Shown: positions 36,158 through 45,515 of the stretch, in pieces
Layout of the letters: each line of letters begins with the position of its first letter
Position numbering within the stretch: position 1 is the first letter of the stretch
Source: Bacillota bacterium
GTDB lineage: Bacteria > Bacillota > Clostridia > Christensenellales > Christensenellaceae
Direction of reading: 5' to 3'
Length of the DNA stretch: 64,000 bases
Assembly (NCBI GenBank): GCA_023393165.1
Contig: JAEWMJ010000041.1
Span: 1 to 64,000, forward strand
Program-made: the position numbers and the translations under genes
Notes under the pieces: generated by a model
Told to the model about the DNA's origin: nothing
Seen by the model: the letters and a program-made list of their open reading frames with translations, nothing else
The model's database searches: none

Positions 36158-36186
36158 ATTATAGCAATGTTTCGAATACTATGCAA
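36158..36186 (-). promoter_or_regulatory. Promoter of the glycosyltransferase/pyruvyl transferase/flippase operon
   Basis: Minus-strand TTGCAT (36186-36181), 17-bp spacer and TATAAT (36163-36158) with TGC before the -10 (extended). It is a strong predicted promoter; the leader is about 95 bases. Confidence 0.75.
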
Positions 36187-36251
36187 CTAACGCATGTTAT
36201 ATTAAGGCATTCTATTACAATACCTATTTTAATTTCCACATCATAACATTT

Positions 36252-37391
36252 TCATTTTAGAAACCACAGATTCTCCACCGTTTCCCTCATTCTGTCCCAA
36301 TCATATTTATAGGCCTCATTTTTTACGTTTTCCTCGAATTCCGCCGCTTTATTCTGTTCAAAAAAGTAAATCACTTTTACGGCAATCTCTTTTGGATTTT
36401 GAGGCTGGGCAATATACCCTGTTTTTCCATCCAGCACAACTTCCGGCAAGCCGCCGACCTTTGTAGCTATAACAGGTTTGTTAAAGCCGTAGGCAATCTG
36501 TACAATACCGCTTTGCGTTGCGGATTCATAGGGCAATACAACAAGATCGGCGGCTGCGAAAAATTTTTCCACTTCTCTATCCGGAATGTAATCGTCATAT
36601 ATTTTAAGATGATTGCCTACGCCCAGACTATCGATCAAGTCAATATATTCCTGCTTGTTTTTTCCAAAGTCGCCTACAATCAGCAATTTTGCGTCTAAAA
36701 ATTTTTCCGTTATTTGCGGCAGAGCACGGATTAAATGTTTAAGCCCTTTATATTCCCTTACAAACCCAAAAAACAACAATACTTTTTCGGAAGGAGACAA
36801 ACCCAGTTTCTCTCTGGAGGTACCTTTATCTGCATTTTCAAATTTAAACGCATTGTAGGTAGGATGCACCGCAACTTTGTATTTGGCATCCGATTTTATG
36901 GACAGCAAATCTTCCGCATCCATTTTTGAATGTACAATAAAATAATCCCCTTTTGATAAAGTCGATTTTGTAAGCTTATTGTCCATAGGAAACCGCTCAT
37001 GCGGAAAAACATTGTGACATAAAAAAAGTATTTTTACGCCCTTCAAACGTTTTATAATAGCTTTATAGCAAAAGGCAAAATAAGGGTGCCACCACTGAAA
37101 AATAACCAGGTCGGGTTTTAATTCTCTGATCCGTTTGGCTACGGGTGACCAATTAAAAGGATTTGACGTATTAATTAGATATTCGGTGTTTTCAATTTTA
37201 AAAGCATCGTTTTTATAATCTCTCTGTTCTTTTCGAAACAATATTTTGGGATACTGCATCTTGTATGAGATCATTGAAACATCGTATTTTTGATTTAAAT
37301 TCCGAAACATAAGTCCCGTATAGTGCGAAATCCCCCCTTTGAACGGGAAAACGGGACCAACCATCACAATTTTTTGAAGCTGCTCAACCAT
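36252..37391 (-). CDS. GT4-family glycosyltransferase
   Basis: 379 residues. KIVMVGPVFPFKGGISHYTGLM is the GT4 N-terminal Gly-rich loop, FLCHNVFPHER follows at about 120, and the donor half has LLFFGFVREYKGLKHLIRAL, DREVEKFFAAADLVVLPY (about 270) and ESATQSGIVQIAYGFNKPVIATKVGGLPE with the conserved Glu. It is a retaining enzyme using a nucleotide sugar; the adjacent GDP-mannose genes make mannose transfer plausible but not shown. AAGGA lies upstream. It is read in the same direction as the GT2 gene before it. Confidence 0.9.
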   Translation of the reverse strand: MVEQLQKIVMVGPVFPFKGGISHYTGLMFRNLNQKYDVSMISYKMQYPKILFRKEQRDYKNDAFKIENTEYLINTSNPFNWSPVAKRIRELKPDLVIFQWWHPYFAFCYKAIIKRLKGVKILFLCHNVFPHERFPMDNKLTKSTLSKGDYFIVHSKMDAEDLLSIKSDAKYKVAVHPTYNAFKFENADKGTSREKLGLSPSEKVLLFFGFVREYKGLKHLIRALPQITEKFLDAKLLIVGDFGKNKQEYIDLIDSLGVGNHLKIYDDYIPDREVEKFFAAADLVVLPYESATQSGIVQIAYGFNKPVIATKVGGLPEVVLDGKTGYIAQPQNPKEIAVKVIYFFEQNKAAEFEENVKNEAYKYDWDRMRETVENLWFLK

Positions 37392-37411
37392 TCATTTGCA
37401 TCCTTTAAATA

Positions 37412-38374
37412 CTATTTCATTTTATCTTTTGTTTCGCTGTCATACTCCAACTTTTTAACTCTGTACAGCAATTCGTCCGCTACTTTTCTGTTGGCTGAGA
37501 TCATGTCCGCCAAAAATGCAAAAACAGCCAGCAGGACCGCAATGGTAATTAATATGGATGCAAGTATTAAAGATTGTATATGTCCATGCGTTATGCCGGA
37601 AGCATAGAAATATAAAAAACGAACCGCAGGAATGAGGCCACCAATCAAAAATATAAGTGCCAGCGTTAAAAAGACTTTCAGTGGATGTTTGGCGATATAA
37701 GTCCGTATAATTGTTCCGGCTGATCTTTGAATATAGCTTCCCATGCTTTTAAACAGCCTTGATTCCCGAAGTTTTCCATTCGTATGTATTTTAACGTTTT
37801 CAATGCTTATTTTTTTATTCCCCGCATCGATGATGGTTTCCAGTGTATAAGTATATTCCGAAATTACATTGATCTTCATTGCGGTGTCCCGGGAATACGC
37901 CCTAAATCCACTTGTTGTATCCGCAACATTACTTTTTGAAGCTTTACGCACTACCCCGCTGCCTGTCTTTTGCAGTTTCTTTTTAACCGTTGAAAAATGC
38001 TCGATACTATCGGTATCACGATCACCGATAACCATTTCTGCCCGGCCCTCCACAATTGGCCGCACCAACGCCGGGATATCTCCCCCGTAATACTGGTTGT
38101 CCCCATCCGTATTTACAATGATATCCGCGCCCAGGCGCAGGCATGCGTCCAAACCCGCCATAAAAGCTTTGGCAAGTCCTCTGTTATTGGAAAAGCGCAC
38201 AATATGGTTAATGCCCAAATCCTGCGCCACCGCAACAGTGCTGTCATCACTGCCGTCATCTATTACTAAAGTCTCAATCGCTTCAATCCCATCAATCTTT
38301 TTAGGCAGATCGGCTATCACTTTGGGCAAAGTGGTCTCTTCATTGTAGCAAGGGATTTGAATTATGAGTTTCAT
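37412..38374 (-). CDS. GT2 glycosyltransferase with two C-terminal membrane helices (polyprenyl-phosphate sugar synthase-like)
   Basis: 320 residues. LIIQIPCYNEETTLPKVI is the GT-A start, IDDGSDDST and NTDGDNQYYGGDI (about 90-102) give the DxD region, and TSGFRAYSR follows. Two helices (about 235-255 and 270-295) close the protein. The layout matches dolichyl/undecaprenyl-phosphate mannose or glucose synthases. Such lipid-linked sugars feed GT-C membrane enzymes, so it could serve the 697- or 908-residue membrane proteins. AGGAG precedes the ATG. Confidence 0.9.
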   Translation of the reverse strand: MKLIIQIPCYNEETTLPKVIADLPKKIDGIEAIETLVIDDGSDDSTVAVAQDLGINHIVRFSNNRGLAKAFMAGLDACLRLGADIIVNTDGDNQYYGGDIPALVRPIVEGRAEMVIGDRDTDSIEHFSTVKKKLQKTGSGVVRKASKSNVADTTSGFRAYSRDTAMKINVISEYTYTLETIIDAGNKKISIENVKIHTNGKLRESRLFKSMGSYIQRSAGTIIRTYIAKHPLKVFLTLALIFLIGGLIPAVRFLYFYASGITHGHIQSLILASILITIAVLLAVFAFLADMISANRKVADELLYRVKKLEYDSETKDKMK

Positions 38375-38419
38375 CTGAATTTCTCCTATAAAAACTTCTA
38401 ACTTCTAAAATACTATAAT

Positions 38420-38448
38420 ATTTTATAATGTTTTTACATTTATTACAA
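38420..38448 (-). promoter_or_regulatory. Promoter of the GT2-GT4 gene pair
   Basis: Minus-strand TTGTAA, 17-bp spacer, TAAAAT; about 40 bases before ATG 38374. It separates the two glycosyltransferases from the GDP-mannose operon upstream. Confidence 0.5.
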
Positions 38449-38518
38449 GGCTTATAGGATTATTATTTAGGTTATAGTTCATATACCCTGACTTTTGAAA
38501 TATCTGTTTATGGTTTAA

Positions 38519-40231
38519 TTATAAATTAAATTTTTTTAATAATTCAATCAAAGACTCTTTTACTTTACCGAACAAGTCTTTGCTTATTGTCTGATCGGCA
38601 CATTTCAGCGAATAATAAATTTTAAGTTTGGGTTCTGTTCCGGAAGGGCGGATAATCACGGAGGAACCGTTAGCCAGAAACAGTCCAACAACATCCGAGG
38701 AAGGAAGCGTAATATGCCTGACCACTCCTTTTTCATATTCCCTAGACAAGAGATAATCCCTGACCGTTTGGACGACTAACCCGCCTAATACGGCAGGCGG
38801 ATCTATCCGCAGCGAATGCATGATTTCCCGCATGGTTTCCATGCCGCTTTCGCCTTTAAAAGTATAGCTTTCCAGTTTTTCATAATAAAATCCGTATTTT
38901 TTATACAAGACATTCAGCACATCAACCAGTGTCTTTCCTTGCTGTTTGTAATAAGCAGTCATTTGGCAGATCAGCATGGAAGCCAAAACCGCGTCCTTAT
39001 CCCGAACATACGAGCCTGCCAAATAACCGTAACTTTCTTCAAAGCCAAAAACGAAACGGCCCTCTTCCCCTTTTTCCTCCAATCTGCCGATGTTTTCGCC
39101 GATAAATTTAAAACCGGTCAGTACGTTTATCAGTTCAACCCCGAAAGAATCCGCAACAGCCTGCGCCATTTCGGATGTAACTATCGTTTTTATCGCGACA
39201 GGTCTTTCCGGCATCATACCTGATTGCTTCTTAATGCTGCATATAAAATCAAACAGCAGGATACCCATTTGATTGCCGTTTATCTGGACATAAGCGCCTT
39301 GATATTTTACGGCAGTTCCAACTCTGTCGCAATCCGGATCTGTGGCGAGAACAATATCCGCATCCGTTTTATAGGCTTCACGGATAGCCAGGCGGAGAGC
39401 GGATTCCTCTTCGGGATTTGGATAAGGACAGGTTTTAAATGTGCTGTCGGGATTTTCCTGCTCCGGAACTGCAACAATATCGTGAATACCTATTTTTTTT
39501 AGTATGTGTTTTACAGGTTTGTTACCGGTTCCATTCAGCGGTGAATATACCACCCGCAGGTCTGCGCCTTCGCAGGTAAACAGACTCAGATTAATTATCT
39601 CATTAAAATATGTATCCGATACAAATTTCGGCACGGCCTGAATCAAGCCTTTTTCATATAAAGAATCATAATGATCCGATTCGGTATCCTTAAAAATATC
39701 CACCGAACGGATGCATTCGGTTATTTTATCAGCTGCGGCGAGCGTAATCTGGCAGCCGTCATTCCCATATACCTTATACCCGTTATATTCCGCCGGATTA
39801 TGGCTTGCTGTGATTACAATCCCTGCGCTCGTTTTCAATGTTCGTATGGCAAATGAAAGCATGGGCGTTGGTGTCAATTCGTTGAAAATATATACCCGGA
39901 CTCCGTTCGCCGCAAACACCTCGGCCGCCGCTTCAGCAAAAACCAGAGAATTCTTCCTGCTGTCAAATGCAATAGCAACGCTTGGATTTCGAAATAATTC
40001 ATTTAAATATATACTAAGGCCCTTCGTCGCCTTTTTTACGGTATAAACATTCATCCGGTTGGACCCTGCCCCGAGCCCCCCCCTGAGTCCTCCCGTACCG
40101 AATTGCAGGTCAGAATAAAATCTCTCCGCTATAGTTTCATCATCTGCTTCCATGGATTTCAGTTCTTGAATAATCTCAGGATCGTATGTCGCGCATTGGA
40201 CCCATTTGTTATATATATCCTTGATTGTCAA
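38519..40231 (-). CDS. Phosphohexomutase (phosphomannomutase/phosphoglucomutase)
   Basis: 570 residues, the length of Firmicute PgcA-type alpha-phosphohexomutases. It starts at TTG 40231 with GGAGG five bases upstream and overlaps the manA stop by four bases. Motifs: GTGGLRG near residue 48, TASHNPAEYNGYKVY with the phosphoserine (about 142-156), ATDPDCDRVG metal loop, GFEESYGYL sugar-binding loop, and RPSGTEPKLKIYY phosphate loop at the end. It interconverts hexose 6- and 1-phosphates. Coupling to manA and manC argues for mannose; the PgcA-like length argues for glucose. It may do both. Confidence 0.92.
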   Translation of the reverse strand: MTIKDIYNKWVQCATYDPEIIQELKSMEADDETIAERFYSDLQFGTGGLRGGLGAGSNRMNVYTVKKATKGLSIYLNELFRNPSVAIAFDSRKNSLVFAEAAAEVFAANGVRVYIFNELTPTPMLSFAIRTLKTSAGIVITASHNPAEYNGYKVYGNDGCQITLAAADKITECIRSVDIFKDTESDHYDSLYEKGLIQAVPKFVSDTYFNEIINLSLFTCEGADLRVVYSPLNGTGNKPVKHILKKIGIHDIVAVPEQENPDSTFKTCPYPNPEEESALRLAIREAYKTDADIVLATDPDCDRVGTAVKYQGAYVQINGNQMGILLFDFICSIKKQSGMMPERPVAIKTIVTSEMAQAVADSFGVELINVLTGFKFIGENIGRLEEKGEEGRFVFGFEESYGYLAGSYVRDKDAVLASMLICQMTAYYKQQGKTLVDVLNVLYKKYGFYYEKLESYTFKGESGMETMREIMHSLRIDPPAVLGGLVVQTVRDYLLSREYEKGVVRHITLPSSDVVGLFLANGSSVIIRPSGTEPKLKIYYSLKCADQTISKDLFGKVKESLIELLKKFNL

Positions 40232-41172
40232 TTTTGCCTCCGTCCGACAGCCGTCTTTAAAACAACCGAATTGCCCTGTAAAGTATATGCACCCATATCA
40301 GCTGGTACAAACAGGCTTGTTCCTATTTCAACGGGTATTTTCAGTCCGTTGAACAAAAGCAGGCAGTTACCTTTGATACACAGCAAGCTATGAAACGATT
40401 CCGCCCCAGCCGTTATTACCATCTTACCGTCCAGCTTAATTTCCTGCATATAAAAATCAGCACAATCCATAATACCATTTTTCATGAGTGGGACTGCTTG
40501 AATTTTCTCCAGTACCGCCACATCCGCAGCCTTTTCAATATGTAATTCCCTTTGCTTCCCGTACTTGTCAGTTCTGAAATAATCGAATATCCGGTAGGTA
40601 ATATTGCAATTGCTGCCGATTTCTACAACCGTCATCCCTTTTCCTATAGCATGGATTATGCCGGAATCTATAAAAAAAACGTCGCCGGGCTTTACAGAAA
40701 CCCTGTTTAATGTTTCTAAGATGGTCCCATCTTTTGCTCTTGCTAAAAATTCTTCCCTGCTGAGTTTTCTGTTAAATCCATAGTATAAAAAAGCATCCCG
40801 GATACAGTCCATCACATACCAAGCTTCTTTCTTTCCCGGCTGATTCTCAACCCTGCCTGCATAAGCCGTATCAGGGTGGACTTGTATGGAAAGATGATCG
40901 GCTGCATCGATTATTTTCAATAATAAAGGCATTTCTCCGTTATTACAATAATTACCCAATACAGCGCCTTTCGTATCTTGAATATAATCATTCAGCGTTT
41001 TGCCTGCATATTTACCGTTTGCAATCCCGGTTATACCATCCCAATGGCAGGATAAAACCCAGCTTTCGGCTATCCTATCAGGAGAGCAAGCGCCTTTATA
41101 TATTTTTTTTAAATTTTTTCCGCCCCAAACGTACTCCTTGAAAACAGGGCTTAATATCATTGGATAATGCAT
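40228..41172 (-). CDS. manA: Mannose-6-phosphate isomerase, class I
   Basis: 314 residues, the short Firmicute form. It converts fructose 6-phosphate to mannose 6-phosphate. Zn-site motifs are visible: LSIQVHPDTAYA (about 95-106, with His) and GKKEAWYVMD, and SGIIHAIGKG carries a further His. Its ATG follows the manC stop directly and its own stop overlaps the phosphohexomutase start, so the three enzymes are made as a unit that takes fructose 6-phosphate to GDP-mannose. Confidence 0.93.
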   Translation of the reverse strand: MHYPMILSPVFKEYVWGGKNLKKIYKGACSPDRIAESWVLSCHWDGITGIANGKYAGKTLNDYIQDTKGAVLGNYCNNGEMPLLLKIIDAADHLSIQVHPDTAYAGRVENQPGKKEAWYVMDCIRDAFLYYGFNRKLSREEFLARAKDGTILETLNRVSVKPGDVFFIDSGIIHAIGKGMTVVEIGSNCNITYRIFDYFRTDKYGKQRELHIEKAADVAVLEKIQAVPLMKNGIMDCADFYMQEIKLDGKMVITAGAESFHSLLCIKGNCLLLFNGLKIPVEIGTSLFVPADMGAYTLQGNSVVLKTAVGRRQN

Positions 41173-42204
41173 TTATTCACTCGCTTTAATTTTTTTGACT
41201 ATTTCTCCTACTTTCGATGCTTCGCTCTTTTTCGCGACAAGTATTGCATCGGTTCCTTCCACAACTACCAGATTATCTATGCCTATGCAAACAATACGCT
41301 TTTGTCCGTTAATATAGCAGTTTTTTGCGTTTCGGGCAATGACGTTGCCTGCGCAGACATTTCCGTCTGCATCTTTTTTATGCACTTCATACAGGCTTTG
41401 AAAGCTTCCCACATCGTTCCAGCCAAAGCCGGAAGGAATACAAAAACCTGCTTTTGTATGCTCCATCACAGCGTAGTCGATAGATATCGAAGGTGCTTTT
41501 CTAAACGCTTCTTTTACTTCAACCGCATTATCGGGATCAATACCAACAAAGCAATTATAAACCTCCGGGCAATAGTTTTTTAATTCCTGAATAATGACGT
41601 CAATGCAAAAAACAAACATACCGCTGTTCCAAAGATAGTTCCCCCGCTCTAGATATTTTTTTGCAGTATTTTCTTCAGGCTTTTCGCGAAAAGCAACGAT
41701 CTTTTTAACCGATTCGTTTACGCGATACTGTGTTTGCTCAATTTCTATATATCCAAAGCCTGTCTCCGGCCGTGTGGGCAGTATCCCGAATGTAAGAATC
41801 TTACCGGTTTTGGCTTCGTTTATCGCATTCTCCAGCGCATGCAAAAATTTATCTTCTTCTTCAATCACATGATCTGAAGGCAACACAACCATTATGGTAT
41901 TCCCACCAAAAGTTTTTCTTATTTTTAACGATGCCCATAATATACAGGGCGCAGTGTTTTTTGCTATGGGTTCTACCAAAAGATTTATCTTATTATTAAA
42001 CTGCTGTTCTACCAATCCCCTGTAATTCCTTCCGGTCAGAACATACTGATTGTCAACAGGAATCAAATTTTTTACCCTGTTACTTGTATCAACAATCATG
42101 CTATTGTCAGAAAATAAACTTAAAAACTGTTTCGGATACATTTCATTACTTAATGGCCATAACCTGGTACCCGAACCACCTGCCAGAATGATGCAACTAA
42201 TCAT
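41173..42204 (-). CDS. manC: Mannose-1-phosphate guanylyltransferase
   Basis: 343 residues. It makes GDP-mannose from mannose 1-phosphate and GTP. IILAGGSGTRLWPLS is the nucleotide-binding signature, YPKQFL the activator-site Lys motif, VLPSDHVI the GTP loop and FREKP the sugar loop; NSGMFVF and IDYAVMEHT follow. It lacks the C-terminal isomerase domain of bifunctional enzymes, which fits the separate manA downstream. First gene of the GDP-mannose operon. Confidence 0.95.
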   Translation of the reverse strand: MISCIILAGGSGTRLWPLSNEMYPKQFLSLFSDNSMIVDTSNRVKNLIPVDNQYVLTGRNYRGLVEQQFNNKINLLVEPIAKNTAPCILWASLKIRKTFGGNTIMVVLPSDHVIEEEDKFLHALENAINEAKTGKILTFGILPTRPETGFGYIEIEQTQYRVNESVKKIVAFREKPEENTAKKYLERGNYLWNSGMFVFCIDVIIQELKNYCPEVYNCFVGIDPDNAVEVKEAFRKAPSISIDYAVMEHTKAGFCIPSGFGWNDVGSFQSLYEVHKKDADGNVCAGNVIARNAKNCYINGQKRIVCIGIDNLVVVEGTDAILVAKKSEASKVGEIVKKIKASE

Positions 42205-42242
42205 GAATGAGTAATTTCTCCTTAATTTACCTCATTTTTTTA

Positions 42243-42251
42243 ATTATACCA
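42243..42251 (-). promoter_or_regulatory. Extended -10 promoter of the GDP-mannose operon
   Basis: Minus-strand TGGTATAAT (TGnTATAAT), about 32 bases of leader before the manC ATG. It lies in an AT-rich divergent region shared with ugd. Confidence 0.55.
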
Positions 42252-42386
42252 TAATAATTGAAAATAAAATTTCAAAAATAAAAAATTGAAAAAAGTTTTG
42301 CATTAATATTTCTATATCACTTTACTTTATTTTAATTTACTGTAAAATAGTTATAGTATTGGTTAGTTTACTGTTTAGGAGTTTTT

Positions 42387-43700
42387 ATGAACATTTCAGT
42401 CATAGGAATCGGCTATGTAGGATTAGTTTCGGCAGTCTGCTTTGCCGAAATGGGACATCATGTGTCATGCATTGATATTGACCAATCAAAAATTAATAGA
42501 TTAAATGAAGGTCAAATTCCCATTTATGAGATTGGATTAACAGAACTCTTAGAGAAAAATAAAGATAAAATATCATTTACAACTGACTTTTCCATATTGG
42601 AACATACACCTGATGCAGTTTTTGTTGCTGTAGGAACCCCCCAAAGTGACGATGGATCGGCATATATGGAATACTTTTACCAGGCTGTAATCAGCATAGC
42701 CAAACATATAAACAGATATGTCGTAATTGTAAACAAAAGCACTGTACCCATCGGAACATCCGAGCATGTGCGGTCACTCATAAATGCTCAACTTCAAAAA
42801 CAGAATAAAAACATATCTATTGATGTGGTATCTAATCCCGAATTTCTGCGGGAAGGAACAAGTATAAAAGACTTTATGGAACCAGATAGGATTGTCGTCG
42901 GTGTTTCCTCTACAAAAGCACGTGAAATTATGGATGAAATATATAGACCGCTTACTGAACAGGGTTATAAAATTATTTTTTGTGACAATAGAACCGCTGA
43001 AACCATTAAATATGCCGCCAACGCTTTTCTGGCGGTAAAGCTCTCCTTTATTAATGAAATATCCGCGCTTTGCGATTCAATCGGCGCAGACGTTAACAAA
43101 GTAGCATACGGTATAGGAATGGATAAGCGTATCGGTAAAGCATTTCTAAAGGCAGGCCCGGGTTACGGCGGGAGTTGCTTCCCCAAAGACACGCAGGCTC
43201 TCTGCTGCATGGCTGATGCATACAGCGCAGATCTATCCATTGTGAAAAGTGCGATTTCAGCAAACAGTCATCAGAAAAAACGCATGTGTGAAAAAATAAG
43301 CAATGCCATGGACGGCAACATAAATGGAAAAACAATAGCTTTGCTTGGTCTAGCATTTAAAAAAAATACGGATGATATGCGGTATTCTCCAGCACTGGAA
43401 ATAGTTGATTTTTTATATCAACATGGGGCCAATATAAGGGCATATGATCCGGCCGCTATGAACAATGCAAAAGATAACTATTTTAAAAATATGGATATCT
43501 ATTATGCAAAAGACGCATATGACACTCTAAAAGATGCAGAAGCACTTGTTATCATGACTGAATGGGATGAGTTCAAAGAGTTGGATCTTGTCTTCGTAAA
43601 AAAACAGATGGCTGGAAATATATTTATTGATCTTAGAAATCTGTATGATAGATCTGATCTAGAGCAGGCTGCTTTTGATTACTCTTGCGTTGGAAGGTAG
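42387..43700 (+). CDS. ugd: UDP-glucose 6-dehydrogenase
   Basis: 437 residues. Two-step NAD-dependent oxidation of UDP-glucose to UDP-glucuronate. MNISVIGIGYVGLVSAVCFAE is the Rossmann loop; NPEFLREG, FLAVKLSFINE and GPGYGGSCFPKDT (about 255-267, with the catalytic Cys) are all present, as is GLAFKKNTDDMRYSPA. GDP-mannose dehydrogenases are related, but the neighbours do not favour that reading. It gives the glycan cluster an acidic sugar. TAGGAG precedes the ATG; it diverges from manC. Confidence 0.93.
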   Translation: MNISVIGIGYVGLVSAVCFAEMGHHVSCIDIDQSKINRLNEGQIPIYEIGLTELLEKNKDKISFTTDFSILEHTPDAVFVAVGTPQSDDGSAYMEYFYQAVISIAKHINRYVVIVNKSTVPIGTSEHVRSLINAQLQKQNKNISIDVVSNPEFLREGTSIKDFMEPDRIVVGVSSTKAREIMDEIYRPLTEQGYKIIFCDNRTAETIKYAANAFLAVKLSFINEISALCDSIGADVNKVAYGIGMDKRIGKAFLKAGPGYGGSCFPKDTQALCCMADAYSADLSIVKSAISANSHQKKRMCEKISNAMDGNINGKTIALLGLAFKKNTDDMRYSPALEIVDFLYQHGANIRAYDPAAMNNAKDNYFKNMDIYYAKDAYDTLKDAEALVIMTEWDEFKELDLVFVKKQMAGNIFIDLRNLYDRSDLEQAAFDYSCVGR

Positions 43701-43726
43701 CGGAAAAAGCCCGAAAAGATGCTTCG

Positions 43727-45403
43727 ATGAATATTCTCCTCTGTTCCACAAACGCCAAATATATCCATTCCTCCCTGGCAGTCAGGTATCTTTTTGCGGC
43801 CGTCCGAAAAAGTTGTCCGGATCAAATCAGGGTTGAAGTTCTGGAATTCACGATTAACCAGCCATTGGAAATGGTTCTGCATGAAATTAATGAAAAAAAG
43901 CCGGATGTCATAGCCTTTTCTTGCTATATCTGGAACATTTCCTTTATCCGGGAACTGATCCGGCGCATTGCCGAAAAACTGCCGGGTATACCAATCATTC
44001 TCGGCGGTCCCGAGGTATCCTATAACCCTGAAGAAATCTTGGCTTTAAATCCTGTTGTTGATTATATTATTATGGGAGAAGGCGAAGTTCCGTTTCCCAA
44101 ACTTTTAAACCGGCTTCAGGATGGAAAAGATGCGTCGGATATCGCCGGGTTGTATTTTCGCAATAATAATGGCGGGGTGACATGCAACAAGGCGAAAAAG
44201 CCCCTGCCCGAGCCTCCTTCGCCCTATACGCCGGAATATTTTCAGGCGCTTGAGGGCAGGATCGCCTATCTGGAAACCTCCCGCGGTTGCCCTTATTCCT
44301 GCGCATTCTGCCTTTCGGGAATAAACGGGTGCAGCGTACGTTTTTTTGATATGGAACGCGCAAAAAAAGAACTCGTTTTGCTTGCAAATTCGGGAACGCA
44401 AACTGTTAAGCTTGTGGACCGCACGTTCAACTGCAATCCCCGCCGGGCTTACGAACTGTTTCAATTTATTATAGAAAATGCCGGAAGAGAAATCCCCGAT
44501 GGCGTATGTTTTCACTTTGAGGTGGCTGCGGATATATTTGACAATCAGACGCTCGACCTTCTTGCATCGGCTCCCGCTGGTCTCATACAGCTTGAAGCAG
44601 GACTGCAAAGTTTCAACGCGGAAACGCTGGAAGCGGTGAATCGTAAAACGGATCTTGAAAAGCTTGAAAAAAGCATCCATATACTTCTTAAAAACCAGAA
44701 TATCCATCTGCACATCGACCTGATCGCCGGACTCCCTTATGAAAATCTGGAATCTTTCATGGAGTCTTTTGACAGGGCGTATTTTCTTTCTCCCCATATG
44801 CTGCAGCTCGGCTTCCTGAAAATGCTGCACGGCTCGGATTTGAGAAAAAAAGCTGATGATTTGGGTTACATTTATTCAAAAGAACCGCCGTATGAAGTGA
44901 TACGCACCCCCTGGCTTTCAGAAGAAGATCTCTTAACTCTCCGGCAAGCCGAATACGCCCTGCAAAGGCTTTACAACAGCGGCAGATTTTCGATTGCGCT
45001 TAATTATATCATCAGGGCGGCGGCAATGCGTCCATTTTCCCTTTTTGCCGGGCTGGGCGCATATTTGAGGGACAACGCTCCCATGTCCCTGGATGATTTC
45101 ACAAAAGCTGCGTTCGATTATTTCACCGGCCTGCCGGGCATTCATCCCGGCGGACTGCGCGACGCTATGGTCTGCGACCGGATCGCGTCCGGAATTAAGA
45201 TCCCCGGATTCCTGAAAATACCGGACGAGGGCTTTAAACGCACTCTCAATCATATCCGAAAGTCTTATTTTCAGGAACAAAAAGGCGTAAAAATCAATGC
45301 GGCCATACTGTATGAAGGCGGAAAGCGCGCCGTCTTTGCAGACGGGCCAAAAAGCCCCGTCACCGGGCGGCATACGCTGCAAACGATTCCCATGGATGAG
45401 TAA
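43727..45403 (+). CDS. B12-binding-domain radical SAM protein (DUF4080)
   Basis: 558 residues if started at ATG 43727; the ribosome-binding site is weak, and an in-frame TTG at 43685 inside ugd is the alternative. The N-terminal cobalamin-binding-like domain (NILLCSTNAKYIHSSLA, SCYIWN, LGGPEVSY, GEGEVPF) precedes a radical SAM domain with TSRGCPYSCAFCLSG (CxxxCxxC about 200). A DUF4080-type C-terminal part follows. Such proteins use SAM radical chemistry, often methylation or rearrangement; the substrate is unknown. Higher GC than the glycan genes on its left. Confidence 0.9.
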   Translation: MNILLCSTNAKYIHSSLAVRYLFAAVRKSCPDQIRVEVLEFTINQPLEMVLHEINEKKPDVIAFSCYIWNISFIRELIRRIAEKLPGIPIILGGPEVSYNPEEILALNPVVDYIIMGEGEVPFPKLLNRLQDGKDASDIAGLYFRNNNGGVTCNKAKKPLPEPPSPYTPEYFQALEGRIAYLETSRGCPYSCAFCLSGINGCSVRFFDMERAKKELVLLANSGTQTVKLVDRTFNCNPRRAYELFQFIIENAGREIPDGVCFHFEVAADIFDNQTLDLLASAPAGLIQLEAGLQSFNAETLEAVNRKTDLEKLEKSIHILLKNQNIHLHIDLIAGLPYENLESFMESFDRAYFLSPHMLQLGFLKMLHGSDLRKKADDLGYIYSKEPPYEVIRTPWLSEEDLLTLRQAEYALQRLYNSGRFSIALNYIIRAAAMRPFSLFAGLGAYLRDNAPMSLDDFTKAAFDYFTGLPGIHPGGLRDAMVCDRIASGIKIPGFLKIPDEGFKRTLNHIRKSYFQEQKGVKINAAILYEGGKRAVFADGPKSPVTGRHTLQTIPMDE

Positions 45404-45515
45404 AGGATCATATTAACAATTATTTCGGCCTTCCCGCATATAATAATAATGCTCTGTTTTGGATACATTTGTCTCATAACTCCAAAAGCCGAAAGATTGA
45501 TGATTTCAGGAGGGT

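Noticed and set aside
15150..38400. Insertion sequences or integrases bordering the glycan region
   Set aside because: None seen: no transposase or integrase motifs, and no flanking repeats beyond the small ones listed.
44105..45382. Long antisense frames over the radical SAM gene
   Set aside because: They arise from the codon use of the plus-strand gene, which has clear CxxxCxxC and B12-domain motifs.
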